Below are positions 34,552-44,098 of a stretch of DNA of 64,000 nt, one piece after another; the first letter of the stretch is position 1, and each line of letters starts with the position of its first letter. This DNA is from Salegentibacter sp. Hel_I_6. GTDB lineage: Bacteria > Bacteroidota > Bacteroidia > Flavobacteriales > Flavobacteriaceae. Location: contig NZ_JQNQ01000001.1 in the NCBI RefSeq assembly GCF_000745315.1, forward strand, positions 806,001-870,000, in the 5' to 3' direction. The notes under the pieces were generated by a model. That model saw only the letters and a program-made list of their open reading frames with translations, did not search any database and had not been told where the DNA came from. The translations under genes and the position numbers were made by a program.

Positions 34552-34827
34552 TTAAACTATTTCTGCACTTAATCCTTCTTCCAGTAATTTTGAACATCTG
34601 GGCTTCAAATCGTCAAAAGAACCAGTTTTTACGGTGCATTTTCCTTTGTAATGAACAAGGATAGCACATTGTTCAGCCTGAACAGGAGTATGCTCGCAAG
34701 CGTAAATTAGCGTTTCTATTACGTGATCAAATGTATTGTAATCGTCATTATAAAGCACGATCTCATTTTCCTTCTGCGTCGTGGTTTTTACTTCTTCTAA
34801 TACCTCTTCTTTAGTACTCATCTTCAT
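34552..34827 (-). CDS. clpS: ClpS adaptor for Clp protease
   Basis: 91 residues (84 from an internal Met are possible). It shows IVLYNDDYNTFDHVIETLI, ACEHTPVQAEQCAILVHYKG and KCTVKTGSFDDLK, the ClpS fold with the N-degron pocket (Asn-Asp-Asp, His). It delivers substrates with destabilising N-terminal residues to ClpAP/ClpCP. First described operon neighbours are prmA and tpiA upstream on the same strand. Confidence 0.95.
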   Translation of the reverse strand: MKMSTKEEVLEEVKTTTQKENEIVLYNDDYNTFDHVIETLIYACEHTPVQAEQCAILVHYKGKCTVKTGSFDDLKPRCSKLLEEGLSAEIV

Positions 34828-34871
34828 TTACAATTTTAAAGCTTCAAAGATACAAATTATCTATAAATTGC

Positions 34872-35705
34872 TTAGGCTGAAAACTTTAAAGCAACCCAGT
34901 TATTTCTTTCAAAATGTTCTATATAAGTTAAACCAAGTTCTAAACAGGTCTTCTTTATCACCGGAATATCCTCTTCATAAAAGCCGCTTAAGAAAATATC
35001 TCCATTCTTTTTAAGACATTCTGCATAAATTGGTAAATCCCTTAGCAAAATGTTACGGTTTATGTTAGCCAGGATCAAATCATATTTTCGATCCTGTAAT
35101 AGCTCAGCACCACCTTCTTCCACATTAATATTGTCACAATCATTCCGGCCTACATTCTCTAGCGTATTTAGGTAACACCAATTATCAATATCTATAGCAT
35201 CTACAAACTTCGCCCCTTTCATACTTGCAAGAATTGCTAAAACGCCCGTTCCACAGCCCATATCCAGAACCGCTTTGTCATTCCAGTCATTCTTTAGAAT
35301 ATGCTGAATCATCATATGTGTAGTTTCATGATGCCCCGTGCCGAAAGACATTTTTGGCTCGATCACAATATCAAATTCCGAATCGGGCTCAGGATGAAAT
35401 GGCGCTCGCACACTGCAAATATCATCAACAAGAATAGGACTGAAATTCTTTTCCCATTCTTCATTCCAGTTCACTTGTTCTATTTCCCCCCTGGAATAAG
35501 TGATTTGAAAATCTTCCGATTGTAAAATATGAACCCCCACCAGAAGATCATCTTCATACTCTTCGGCAGGGATATAGGCTATAATACCATCTTCTTCTTC
35601 TACAAAACTCTCAAACCCCAAATAGCCAAGCTCGGCTACCAGAATTTCTGAAGCAGGCTGTAACGGTTCTATTTTAAACTTGAATTCGAGATAATTAGAA
35701 GACAT
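34872..35705 (-). CDS. prmA: ribosomal protein L11 methyltransferase
   Basis: 277 residues. N-terminal substrate domain and class I SAM domain with MSFGTGHHETTHMM, VLDMGCGTGVLAI and LILANINRNILL (the NPP-like active-site motif is NIN here, as usual for PrmA). It trimethylates ribosomal protein L11. It starts 2 bp after the tpiA stop, in one transcript with clpS. Confidence 0.93.
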   Translation of the reverse strand: MSSNYLEFKFKIEPLQPASEILVAELGYLGFESFVEEEDGIIAYIPAEEYEDDLLVGVHILQSEDFQITYSRGEIEQVNWNEEWEKNFSPILVDDICSVRAPFHPEPDSEFDIVIEPKMSFGTGHHETTHMMIQHILKNDWNDKAVLDMGCGTGVLAILASMKGAKFVDAIDIDNWCYLNTLENVGRNDCDNINVEEGGAELLQDRKYDLILANINRNILLRDLPIYAECLKKNGDIFLSGFYEEDIPVIKKTCLELGLTYIEHFERNNWVALKFSA

Positions 35706-35707
35706 AC

Positions 35708-36460
35708 TTAAAAGGCATTTACAATTTCAACAAAATCTACAGCTTTAAGACTGGCACCACCAATAAGTCCACCGTCTACATCTTCTTTTGCAAAGATCTC
35801 TTTAGCGTTCGCAGGTTTTACACTTCCTCCATAAAGGATAGAAACATTTTGTGCGATTTCATCATTAAATTTTTCTGAAATATTTTTTCTTACAAAAGCG
35901 TGCATTTCCTGTGCTTGTTCTGGCGAAGCAGTTTCCCCGGTTCCAATAGCCCAAACCGGCTCGTAAGCCAATACCACATTTTTCCAATCGGCTTCTGAAA
36001 TTTGGTATAAACTTTCCTGAAGTTGTTTCGCTACAATATCAAAATGCTTATCGCTTTTTCTATCGGCCAATTCTTCTCCGAAACAGAAAATAATTCGCAT
36101 TTCGTTTTTAAGTGCTGCGTTTACTTTTTCAGCTAAAATCTCGTGGTCTTCTCCAAAATGTGCGCGGCGTTCACTATGACCTAAAATTACAGTATCAACT
36201 CCAATACTTTTAAGCATTTTTGCCGAAACTTCTCCTGTATATGCTCCATTTTCGGCCTGGTGCATGTTTTGTGCAACAACTTGTACGGGAGTATCTTTTA
36301 AACCTTGAAAAGCTGAGTACAAATTCGTAAATGCCGGCGCCACCATAACTTCGGCCTTTGGCTCCTTTACCAATTGCATTTTTAAATGTGAAAGTAATTC
36401 CTGCGTTTCAGCAAGATCGTTGTTCATTTTCCAGTTTCCGGCTACTATCTTTTTTCTCAT
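35708..36460 (-). CDS. tpiA: triosephosphate isomerase
   Basis: 250 residues, full length. GNWKMNN (substrate Asn and Lys), VILGHSERR (catalytic His), LAYEPVWAIGTG (catalytic Glu and loop 6), LYGGSVKPANA and GGLIGGASL are all present. It interconverts dihydroxyacetone phosphate and glyceraldehyde 3-phosphate in glycolysis. Confidence 0.97.
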   Translation of the reverse strand: MRKKIVAGNWKMNNDLAETQELLSHLKMQLVKEPKAEVMVAPAFTNLYSAFQGLKDTPVQVVAQNMHQAENGAYTGEVSAKMLKSIGVDTVILGHSERRAHFGEDHEILAEKVNAALKNEMRIIFCFGEELADRKSDKHFDIVAKQLQESLYQISEADWKNVVLAYEPVWAIGTGETASPEQAQEMHAFVRKNISEKFNDEIAQNVSILYGGSVKPANAKEIFAKEDVDGGLIGGASLKAVDFVEIVNAF

Positions 36461-36602
36461 AATTTCTTAGTTGATTTTATTCATTTCTGCGGAAGAAAAA
36501 ATCCGCACTCCTACAAATATATCGATAAGTATAAACATAGCTACGCCTAAGCCCGATGAAGATTGGCTTTTTACCAATATTTTAAAAAAAGTTGGGAATG
36601 AT

Positions 36603-37697
36603 TTATAATTTTATATCCCCAGCATCAAACCAATGCTTTTTCTGGGTAATTGTGCCATTTTCTAAAACCAGAAGTCCGGGATTAGATCTCACAATAGTTT
36701 GTAGCACTTTTTTATCTACCTGATAAAATTCAAAATCGAGCTTAAATTTATTCACTATTTTTTGCTGATCTACATCATTTGAAGCCGTTAAACCAACTAT
36801 TTTATAGCCCTTTTTATCAGCTTCTGCTGCTAGTTTCTGAATGGCTTTAAAACCTTCCTGCTCGGTATGACCCAGATCGTAAGCAACAATCATAAAAAGC
36901 TTTTCGGCTTCCAGAATCTGATTGGTTACAACCTCACCATCTTTTTCAATTTCAAAATCCTGAATCGGTGGTACGTAACCTTCTTCTACCATTGTGGTTT
37001 CTACTCCCACAAATTCTCCTTCCTGGTCAGGGTAACTTCCATCTGTAGTTACAGTAACTTCCTCCCCATTATTATTAAAAGTCCATTCATATTCATAAAT
37101 TCCTTTTTGAGCATCTTCAGGAACTTCCATCAATTCTTTAATATTATTTCCAATTTTATAAGCTCTAAAATCTAAAGCCGGCAAATGCATTAGTACGTGG
37201 TAAGCAAACCAGAAACAAAGCATAAAGGATAAAAAGATGATCCAGCGATGTGAAATTGGGTTTAAAATTGGGGTGATCAATTTTCTATTAAAAAAGAGAA
37301 TTAATATGAAAATTAAAAGAATTATATCTTTTATAAACGACTGCCAGGGCGTTAAAGGAATAGCGTCGCCAAAGCAACCACAATCGGTTACCTTGTTAAA
37401 ATAAGCCGAATAAAACGTAAGAAACGTAAAAAAAACAATCATTAAAAGTAGTGCCCAAACTGTAAATTTAGGCAGGTAACCAATTAAAAGCATGATCCCA
37501 ACTACCAGTTCAAAAACCACTAAAACTATCGCGATTACGAGTGAAAATGGCACTAAAAATTCCAGACCTAAAACCTCAGGACTAAAATATTCCTGGAGTT
37601 TGTAAGAAAATCCCAGCGGATCGTTGAGTTTTATAAATCCTGAAAAAATAAATAACACTCCAACCAGTATCCTGGAAATTCCTACTAATAATTTCAT
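36603..37697 (-). CDS. DoxX-type membrane protein with C-terminal thioredoxin-like domain (BT_3928 family)
   Basis: 364 residues. The N-terminal half has four to five transmembrane helices of the DoxX/methylamine-utilisation type (ISRILVGVLFIFSGFIKLND, VTDCGCFGDAIPLTPWQSFI). The conserved DCGCFGD motif is a redox or quinone-linked Cys pair. The C-terminal part (240-364) resembles a thioredoxin fold without a CxxC (KKGYKIVGLTAS, SNPGLLVLENG). The family is conserved next to tpiA in Bacteroidota; its role is unknown but redox-linked. Confidence 0.85.
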   Translation of the reverse strand: MKLLVGISRILVGVLFIFSGFIKLNDPLGFSYKLQEYFSPEVLGLEFLVPFSLVIAIVLVVFELVVGIMLLIGYLPKFTVWALLLMIVFFTFLTFYSAYFNKVTDCGCFGDAIPLTPWQSFIKDIILLIFILILFFNRKLITPILNPISHRWIIFLSFMLCFWFAYHVLMHLPALDFRAYKIGNNIKELMEVPEDAQKGIYEYEWTFNNNGEEVTVTTDGSYPDQEGEFVGVETTMVEEGYVPPIQDFEIEKDGEVVTNQILEAEKLFMIVAYDLGHTEQEGFKAIQKLAAEADKKGYKIVGLTASNDVDQQKIVNKFKLDFEFYQVDKKVLQTIVRSNPGLLVLENGTITQKKHWFDAGDIKL

Positions 37698-37746
37698 ACT
37701 GTTTTATTTAAATAATGCTTTTTTTTCGTCTAAAAAATTATAAAAA

Positions 37747-38292
37747 CTATTCTTCGTTTTCATTCATAAGAATCATTGCGAAAATGGAATAATTTATCAT
37801 ATCCTGGTAATTCGCATCAATACCCTCACTTACCAGAGTTTGCCCTTTATTATCTTCAATTTGCTTAACCCGCAATAGTTTCTGAATAATAAGATCTGTC
37901 AAAGAACTCACTCGCATATCGCGCCAGGCTTCGCCATAATCATGATTTTTATTCATCATTAAAGCCTTAGTTTCAGCTATTTTTTCGTCGTAAAGTTCTG
38001 TTGCCGCCTCTAATCCAAGGTCTGGTTGGGCAACAACGCCTTTCTCCAACTGGATTAAAGCCATTACCGAATAATTGATGATCCCAATAAATTCAGATTT
38101 TTCGTCTTCATCTACTTTTCTAACGTCATTTTCCTGAAGTTTGCGTATTCGCTGGGCTTTGATAAAGATTTGGTCGGTAAGTGACGGTAGCCTTAGAATT
38201 CTCCAGGCGCTTCCGTAATCTTTCATCTTGTTAATAAACAGGCCGCGGCAGTTTGCTACCACTGCGTCATACTGTTTCGAGGTATTCTGCAT
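37747..38292 (-). CDS. DUF1599 (nucleotide-modification-associated domain 1) protein
   Basis: 181 residues made of two similar halves. Each has MKDYGSAWRILRLPSLTDQI or NHDYGEAWRDMRVSSLTDLI, followed by a helix ending in NYSVMALIQL or NYSIFAMILM. The repeated K/HDYGxAWRxxRxxSLTD motif defines DUF1599. The protein is all-helical, cytosolic and of unknown activity. It is divergent from folP, with which it is a conserved neighbour. Confidence 0.88.
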   Translation of the reverse strand: MQNTSKQYDAVVANCRGLFINKMKDYGSAWRILRLPSLTDQIFIKAQRIRKLQENDVRKVDEDEKSEFIGIINYSVMALIQLEKGVVAQPDLGLEAATELYDEKIAETKALMMNKNHDYGEAWRDMRVSSLTDLIIQKLLRVKQIEDNKGQTLVSEGIDANYQDMINYSIFAMILMNENEE

Positions 38293-38422
38293 AAAAGAGA
38301 TCTAATTTGCGTAAATTTCGTGCAAATATTTTAGATACTAAAACCGCATTTTATAATTTCTGAAGTAAGCTTTAATAATTGAAGCTTTTTTCTTCGGAAT
38401 ATTAAATCAAACTCTCGCAAAA

Positions 38423-39247
38423 ATGACCATAAATTGTAAAGGCGAACTTATAAATCTTAGCAGCCCCAAAGTGATGGGAATCATCAATACCACTCCTAAT
38501 TCTTTTTATGCTGAAAGCCGAAAAACTTCGGAAAAAGATATTCTGAAGCAAGTAGAAAAAATGCTGAAAGACGGCGCCCATTTTATTGATGTTGGCGGTT
38601 ACAGCACCCCTCCCGGCGCACCAAAAGTTGAAGAAACCGAAGAACTGAAGCGTGTACTTCCTGTAATAGAACTTATTTTAAAACATTTTCCGGAAACAAT
38701 AATTTCCGTAGATACTTTTAGAGCAAATGTCGCCGAAGAAAGTATTGCCGCCGGTGCAGCGATAATCAACGATATTTCTGCCGGAAACCTGGACCCCGAA
38801 ATGATGAAAACCGTTGCCAAACACCAGGTTCCATATATTATGATGCACATGCGCGGCACGCCACAAACTATGAAAGACCTCAATCAATATGTCGATCTTT
38901 TCCAGGATATTTTATTCTATTTTTCAGAAAAAATAAGTGCAGCGAGAGCTTTGGGAATCAACGATCTTATAGTAGATCCCGGTTTCGGATTTGCTAAAAA
39001 TATTGCTCAAAATTTTGAATTACTTTCTAAAATGGAACTATTGAAAAATTTGGAACTACCAATTCTGGCCGGACTTTCACGAAAATCATTGATCTATAAA
39101 ACCCTTAATACAACTCCGCAGGAAGCTTTAAACGGCACTACTTTTTTAAATAGCATCGCTTTAAGTAAAGGCGCTTCGATTCTAAGGGTACACGATGTAA
39201 AAGAAGCGGTAGAATGCACTAAATTATACGCAGAACTTAGTAAGTAG
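38423..39247 (+). CDS. folP: dihydropteroate synthase
   Basis: 274 residues. MGIINTTPNSFYAESRK, FIDVGGYSTPPGAPKVEETE, ISVDTFRANVAEESI, INDISAGNLDP, YIMMHMRGTPQTM, DPGFGFAKN, LAGLSRKSLI and LRVHDVKEA are the folate-pathway motifs. It joins 4-aminobenzoate to pterin diphosphate. It is followed after 37 bp by the diadenylate cyclase gene, a usual pairing in Bacteroidota. Confidence 0.96.
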   Translation: MTINCKGELINLSSPKVMGIINTTPNSFYAESRKTSEKDILKQVEKMLKDGAHFIDVGGYSTPPGAPKVEETEELKRVLPVIELILKHFPETIISVDTFRANVAEESIAAGAAIINDISAGNLDPEMMKTVAKHQVPYIMMHMRGTPQTMKDLNQYVDLFQDILFYFSEKISAARALGINDLIVDPGFGFAKNIAQNFELLSKMELLKNLELPILAGLSRKSLIYKTLNTTPQEALNGTTFLNSIALSKGASILRVHDVKEAVECTKLYAELSK

Positions 39248-39284
39248 CCGCATATTTTCTATTTTTACACAAAACCTCGCTAAT

Positions 39285-40058
39285 TTGGATATAATAAATC
39301 TTCGTTTTCTCGATGTCCTGGATATTGTATTTGTAGCCCTACTGCTGTATTATTTATACAAGCTGGTAAAAGGAACGGTTGCGGTAAATATCTTTATCGG
39401 GATTGTGATCATTTATCTTATGGGAAGCCTTACGCAATTGCTTCAAATGGAGCTTTTGAGCAGTGTTTTAGGTGAATTTATAGGCGTGGGAATGTTTGCC
39501 CTAATCGTTGTTTTTCAGCAGGAAATAAGAAAATTCCTTTTAATGATTGGTTCTACTAATTTCACACAAAAGGGAAAATTTTTCACCCAACTTAGGTTTT
39601 TAAAAGGCGATTTAGAGACCAGCACGAATGTAGAAGATATTATTTCGGCTTGTGAAATTATGGGTCAGACTTATACGGGCGCCTTAATTATTATTCAGAA
39701 AAACACGAACCTGGATTTTGTGAAAAATTCGGGTGACGATATGAATATTGAACTTAATCAACCTATTATAGAATCTATTTTCTATAAAAATTCACCACTT
39801 CACGATGGTGCGATGGTAATTGAGGATAACAAAATTACCGCTACAAGGGTTATTTTACCGGTTTCTAACGATAGATCTATTCCGCTAAGGTTTGGATTAC
39901 GTCATCGGGCTGCCGTTGGAATTACCGAAAAAACCGATGCGCTCGCACTGGTTGTAAGTGAAGAAACCGGGCAAATTTCTTATGTAAAAGATGGGGAATT
40001 CGTGATGTTTGAAAGTACCGAAGAACTTATTGATAGAATTAAAGAAGATCTTTTATAA
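39285..40058 (+). CDS. cdaA: diadenylate cyclase (membrane type)
   Basis: 257 residues from a TTG codon. Three N-terminal transmembrane helices (about 8-75) precede the DisA_N/DAC domain with YKNSPLHDGAMVIEDNKI (DGA motif) and LRFGLRHRAAVGITEKTDA (RHR motif), both needed to make c-di-AMP from two ATP. c-di-AMP controls potassium and turgor. No ATG exists near the N-terminus, so the TTG start is preferred. Confidence 0.93.
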   Translation: MDIINLRFLDVLDIVFVALLLYYLYKLVKGTVAVNIFIGIVIIYLMGSLTQLLQMELLSSVLGEFIGVGMFALIVVFQQEIRKFLLMIGSTNFTQKGKFFTQLRFLKGDLETSTNVEDIISACEIMGQTYTGALIIIQKNTNLDFVKNSGDDMNIELNQPIIESIFYKNSPLHDGAMVIEDNKITATRVILPVSNDRSIPLRFGLRHRAAVGITEKTDALALVVSEETGQISYVKDGEFVMFESTEELIDRIKEDLL

Positions 40059-40061
40059 TTT

Positions 40062-41828
40062 CTACAAACTTTCCTCTGCCATAAACTGCACCTCATATAG
40101 GTTTTTATAATACCCATCTTTCTTCTGAAGCAACTCAGTATGGGTACCTATCTCTACGATCTCACCGGCATCCATTACCATAATCTTATCGGCTTTTTTA
40201 ATTGTAGCGAGTCTATGGGCGATCACAATTGAAGTTCGGCCTTTAGTGATCTTATCGGTTGCCTCCTGGATAAGTAATTCGCTATAAGTATCTACCGAAG
40301 ATGTAGCTTCATCCAGGATCAAAATACTTGGATTACTCATATACGCCCTTAAAAAGGAAATAAGCTGGCGTTGGCCTGAAGATAGCATTGCTCCACGCTC
40401 TTTTACATTATAATGATAGCCGTTTGGCAGCGTATTAATAAACTCGTGTATACCAATTTGTTTTGCAGCATTTATCACCTCTTCTTCAGTAATATCGGGA
40501 TTGTTAAGATTAATATTACTTAAAATTGTATCGGCAAAAAGGAAGACATTCTGCAAGACTACTGCAATTTCAGAACGTAGGGATTCCAAAGTAATTTCCT
40601 TTATATCAATACCATCAACCAGGATTTGCCCGCTTTTTATTTCATAAAAACGATTCAACAGGTTGATTACGGTGGATTTTCCGGCACCGGTAGCCCCAAC
40701 AATAGCGATAGTTTCACCAGGATTTGCTTTAAAGGAAACACCTTTTAGTACTTCTTCATCATCGGTATAACTAAATCGAACATCTTTAAATTCAATTTCA
40801 CCTTTCAAATCGCTAACTTCAATTTTCCCGGTATTGCTGATTGAAGATTCGGTATCGAGAATTCCGAATACACGATTAGCCGCTACCATTCCCATTTGCA
40901 GGGTATTAAATTTATCGGCAATCTGGCGAAGAGGTCTAAAAAGTAGCTGAGATAATTCAATAAAAGCGATAATCACACCAAGAGTAATTCCGTCATCGGC
41001 CACAGCTCTCAGGCCGCCGTACCATACAATTAAACCAATAGTTATAGAGGTTGCCATTTCTGCAATAGGAAAGAAAATAGAGTTATACCAAACCGTTTTT
41101 ACCCAGGCATCCCGGTGTTTGCCGTTTATTTCTTTGAAATTATTGTATTCAGCTTTTTCCCGGGTAAAAAGCTGAACGATCTTCATTCCCGTAATTCGCT
41201 CCTGAACAAAGGTGTTTAGGTTGGCAACCTGAGTTCTTACTTCTTCAAAAGCGACTTTCATTTTCTTTTGAAAAACACGCGTAGCGTACATAATTAACGG
41301 AAGTACCGTCAATACTAATAATGTTAACTGCCAGCTCTGATAAAACATAAACCCGATTACTACCAGCATTTTTAAAATATCACTGATAATCATAAAAAGT
41401 CCCTGGCTAAAAATACTGGCTATAGTTTCAATATCACTAACTGCACGAGTAACCAAACGCCCAACTGCCGACTTATCAAAATAAGTCATTTTAAAGTTGA
41501 GCATATGTTTAAAAAGGTTCACACGAAGGTCTCTAACTACTTCCTGACCTAACCAGTTTGCGAAATACACAAAAAGAAACTGAAAAATAACTTCCAGCAA
41601 TAAAACGCCGGCCATTAGGCCCACATAAAAAACAAGGTTATCGTAATTTTGAGGGGTGATGGCATCGTCTACGGTCACTTTTAATAAATACGGTCTTAAA
41701 ACCGCGAAAAATGAAAGTAAAATAGCAGCAATCGCCACAAAGTAAAAAGTCACTTTGTAAGGGTTTGTGTATTTAAGCAAGCGCTTAAATAAATTAAAAT
41801 CGAATGCGCTACCGGTATTTGATGCCAT
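40062..41828 (-). CDS. ABC transporter, ATPase-permease fusion (MsbA-like)
   Basis: 588 residues. Six transmembrane helices (about 25-310) and a nucleotide-binding domain with Walker A IVGATGAGKSTV, Q-loop VLQNVFLFADT, signature LSSGQRQLIS, Walker B ILILDEATSSVD and switch IAHRL. It probably works as a homodimeric exporter of lipid or drug-like substrates. Its stop is 4 bp from the convergent cdaA stop, and its ATG directly abuts the truA stop. Confidence 0.92.
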   Translation of the reverse strand: MASNTGSAFDFNLFKRLLKYTNPYKVTFYFVAIAAILLSFFAVLRPYLLKVTVDDAITPQNYDNLVFYVGLMAGVLLLEVIFQFLFVYFANWLGQEVVRDLRVNLFKHMLNFKMTYFDKSAVGRLVTRAVSDIETIASIFSQGLFMIISDILKMLVVIGFMFYQSWQLTLLVLTVLPLIMYATRVFQKKMKVAFEEVRTQVANLNTFVQERITGMKIVQLFTREKAEYNNFKEINGKHRDAWVKTVWYNSIFFPIAEMATSITIGLIVWYGGLRAVADDGITLGVIIAFIELSQLLFRPLRQIADKFNTLQMGMVAANRVFGILDTESSISNTGKIEVSDLKGEIEFKDVRFSYTDDEEVLKGVSFKANPGETIAIVGATGAGKSTVINLLNRFYEIKSGQILVDGIDIKEITLESLRSEIAVVLQNVFLFADTILSNINLNNPDITEEEVINAAKQIGIHEFINTLPNGYHYNVKERGAMLSSGQRQLISFLRAYMSNPSILILDEATSSVDTYSELLIQEATDKITKGRTSIVIAHRLATIKKADKIMVMDAGEIVEIGTHTELLQKKDGYYKNLYEVQFMAEESL

Positions 41829-42572
41829 TTATGTTATTGCTATTTCAGGATATGTAACCCGGGTTAAGTAAAGTGCTTTTGCCGGCACCGAGGTTCCAGC
41901 CCTGCTCCTGTCTTTACTTTTTATTATTTCGTGCATATGATCTACTGGTTTTTTACCCAATCCTATTTCAAGCAAAGTACCTACAATAGCACGCACCATA
42001 TTTCTTAAAAATCTATCGGCAGTAATGTGAAAAACCAACACTTCATTTTCTTTTTTCCAAACTGCCTCAGTAATCTTGCAATTATAGGTTTTTACATCGG
42101 TTTTAGACTTTGAAAAACACTTAAAATTTGTATAATCCTTTAGTATTTCTGCAGCCTGATTCATCTTTTCAATATCAAGGCTATTCTTCACAAAATAGCT
42201 TCTATCCTCTAAAAACGGATCTTTCTGCTGAACTACATGATATTCATAACTTCGGCTTAACGCATCAAAACGAGCATGTGCATCAGGTTTCACTTTAAAG
42301 AAATCCTGTAAAGCTATGTCCTCCGGAAGCAGTGAATTCAATTTAAACTGAAAAGCTTCTTGCTTAAGTTCTTCTTCCACATCAAAATGTGCAAAGATCT
42401 GCTTTGCGTGTACACCGGCATCTGTCCTCCCTGCCCCTACTATAGCTATTTCACTCTGAAAAATTACTGAAAGTGCTTTTTCTATTTCTTCCTGAACCGA
42501 AATCGCGTTTGGCTGATTTTGCCAACCGTGATAAGCTTTTCCAAAATATGACAGTTCTAAAAAATACCTCAA
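41829..42572 (-). CDS. truA: tRNA pseudouridine(38-40) synthase
   Basis: 247 residues. YFGKAYHGWQNQ, GAGRTDAGVHAKQIFAHF (catalytic Asp in GRTDAG), LNSLLPEDIALQ, HARFDALSRSYEY and RFLRNMVRAIVGTLLEIG are the TruA motifs. It converts uridines 38-40 of the anticodon arm to pseudouridine. It is directly upstream of the ABC transporter gene (no gap). Confidence 0.95.
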   Translation of the reverse strand: MRYFLELSYFGKAYHGWQNQPNAISVQEEIEKALSVIFQSEIAIVGAGRTDAGVHAKQIFAHFDVEEELKQEAFQFKLNSLLPEDIALQDFFKVKPDAHARFDALSRSYEYHVVQQKDPFLEDRSYFVKNSLDIEKMNQAAEILKDYTNFKCFSKSKTDVKTYNCKITEAVWKKENEVLVFHITADRFLRNMVRAIVGTLLEIGLGKKPVDHMHEIIKSKDRSRAGTSVPAKALYLTRVTYPEIAIT

Positions 42573-42687
42573 CCGAGTTCTTTATTTTTATATTTGCGAA
42601 CTGCAAAGATAAGGCATTTATTAGAAGCTCAAATCCTTTAAAGGCATCGGTTTCAAAATGATTCTATAAACAAAAACAATCCAAGGT

Positions 42688-43182
42688 TTGAAAAAAATAT
42701 TGTTGCTAAGTGACACCCATAGCCATATAGACGAAAGAATTTTGCACTACGCTGGAGAAGCCGACGAGGTATGGCACGCCGGCGATATTGGCATTACTGA
42801 TATTTCTGATGAATTAAAAAAAATAAAACCCTTAAGGGCCGTTTATGGTAATATTGACGATGCTGAGATAAGAAAGGAATTTCCACTTCATCAACGCTTT
42901 AAATGTGAAGAAGTAGATGTTTGGATTACGCATATTGGCGGTTACCCGGGGAAGTATTCACCAGCAATTAGGGAAGAAATCAAAAGAAATCCGCCAAAAC
43001 TTTTTATTAGTGGGCACTCCCATATTTTAAAAGTGATGAACGATAAAAGCCTGGGATTACTTCATATGAATCCGGGAGCAGCAGGAAAACATGGATTCCA
43101 TAAAAAACGAACGATGCTTAGATTTAAAATTGATGCTGGAGAAATCAAGGATTTAGAAGTGATAGAATTAAGTGAAAAGTAA
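42688..43182 (+). CDS. YfcE/MJ0936-type metallophosphoesterase
   Basis: 164 residues from TTG 42688. Metal-binding motifs in order: LLSDTHSHID, WHAGDIG, AVYGNIDD, WITHIGGYP, LFISGHSHI and LHMNPGAAGKHG. This is a small calcineurin-like phosphodiesterase; the physiological substrate is unknown. It is divergent from truA. Confidence 0.9.
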   Translation: MKKILLLSDTHSHIDERILHYAGEADEVWHAGDIGITDISDELKKIKPLRAVYGNIDDAEIRKEFPLHQRFKCEEVDVWITHIGGYPGKYSPAIREEIKRNPPKLFISGHSHILKVMNDKSLGLLHMNPGAAGKHGFHKKRTMLRFKIDAGEIKDLEVIELSEK

Positions 43183-43238
43183 GCAGTGAGCAGTTTAAAG
43201 TTGGCAGTCTCAGTTTGCAGTAGGTTTATATTAAGAAC

Positions 43239-43374
43239 AAAGAGGCTATCTGAAAAGTTTTTTAAAGGCGTCATCCTGAATTTATTTCAGGATCTAAAAT
43301 ATTGATAATCAAAACATGTTTAAAGCTGAAACAAGTTCAGCTTGACGAGACTAGACTTTTCAGATAGCCTCTTT
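43239..43374. repeat. 136-bp MITE-like inverted-repeat element
   Basis: Perfect 19-base ends AAAGAGGCTATCTGAAAAG (43239-43257) and its complement (43356-43374) enclose two internal hairpins. One of these, at 43269-43295, is a near copy of the sequence at 48939-48965 in inverse orientation. No coding capacity. Size and structure fit a non-autonomous transposable or palindromic intergenic element. Confidence 0.7.
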
Positions 43375-43433
43375 CAGTACAGAACTTTCGCTGATACCTG
43401 ACTATGAAAAGCAACGACATCTGTAAAAACTAA

Positions 43434-43461
43434 AAAACCCGAAGCTTTCACTTCGGGTTTT
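43434..43461 (-). terminator. terminator of the DUF4293 gene
   Basis: AAAACCCGAAG pairs with CTTCGGGTTTT around a six-base loop, with a T run on the minus strand, 29 bp after the stop at 43491. Confidence 0.8.
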
Positions 43462-43490
43462 CACGCACTAATACTACTAAGATTATAGGC

Positions 43491-43901
43491 TTATCGTAAT
43501 CGGTCTACAGATTTTACGAGATCTTCGTCCTTTTTAATGGCCTTATTGGCCAAAACAAGAAAAACGATAGAAATGATTGGAAGAAACATCCCAATACCCT
43601 TCTCTGAAATATCAATTTCTCCAGGTAAACTTAGCGACCAATAAACAAACACTCCTAGTAAAAAAAAATTTAATAAGATATTTAGACGCCCCAATACAAA
43701 TTGAAGCTTTCTATTTTTGAACATAAAAATACTCACCAAAGATAATAAAGCAGAGGAAAGAAATGCAATAAAAATCATAAGATAATCTTGCGCAAACATA
43801 GCCTCTCCTTCAGAATTATCCCAAAGCGAGAATGTAAATATTAAACCGCCACTAACAATAAGAGCGATAAGTAAATATATAGTTTGTATTCTCTGTAACA
43901 T
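43491..43901 (-). CDS. DUF4293 four-helix membrane protein
   Basis: 136 residues from ATG 43901, chosen because MLQRIQTIYLLIALIVSGGL is the conserved start of the family and the longer frame (to 44009) adds an unlikely N-terminus. Four transmembrane helices follow with a short charged tail (KKDEDLVKSVDRLR). The gene is conserved next to rho in Bacteroidota and divergent from it; function unknown. Confidence 0.85.
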   Translation of the reverse strand: MLQRIQTIYLLIALIVSGGLIFTFSLWDNSEGEAMFAQDYLMIFIAFLSSALLSLVSIFMFKNRKLQFVLGRLNILLNFFLLGVFVYWSLSLPGEIDISEKGIGMFLPIISIVFLVLANKAIKKDEDLVKSVDRLR

Positions 43902-44098
43902 AACTTCTGGTGGAATTCGCGAGCAAAAATAAAGATTCTTTTTAGAAATGCTATTCAAAATATTAAAATAAAGTTGTATACTTGCAGGAACATTTCGTAA
44001 CCAATTCAAAACAGGTTACTTAAGTCTCCAAATTTTTTTCGATTCTTCCTCGAGAAGTTTAACAATCAACCCGAACACAAATTTATTCTCAATTATTC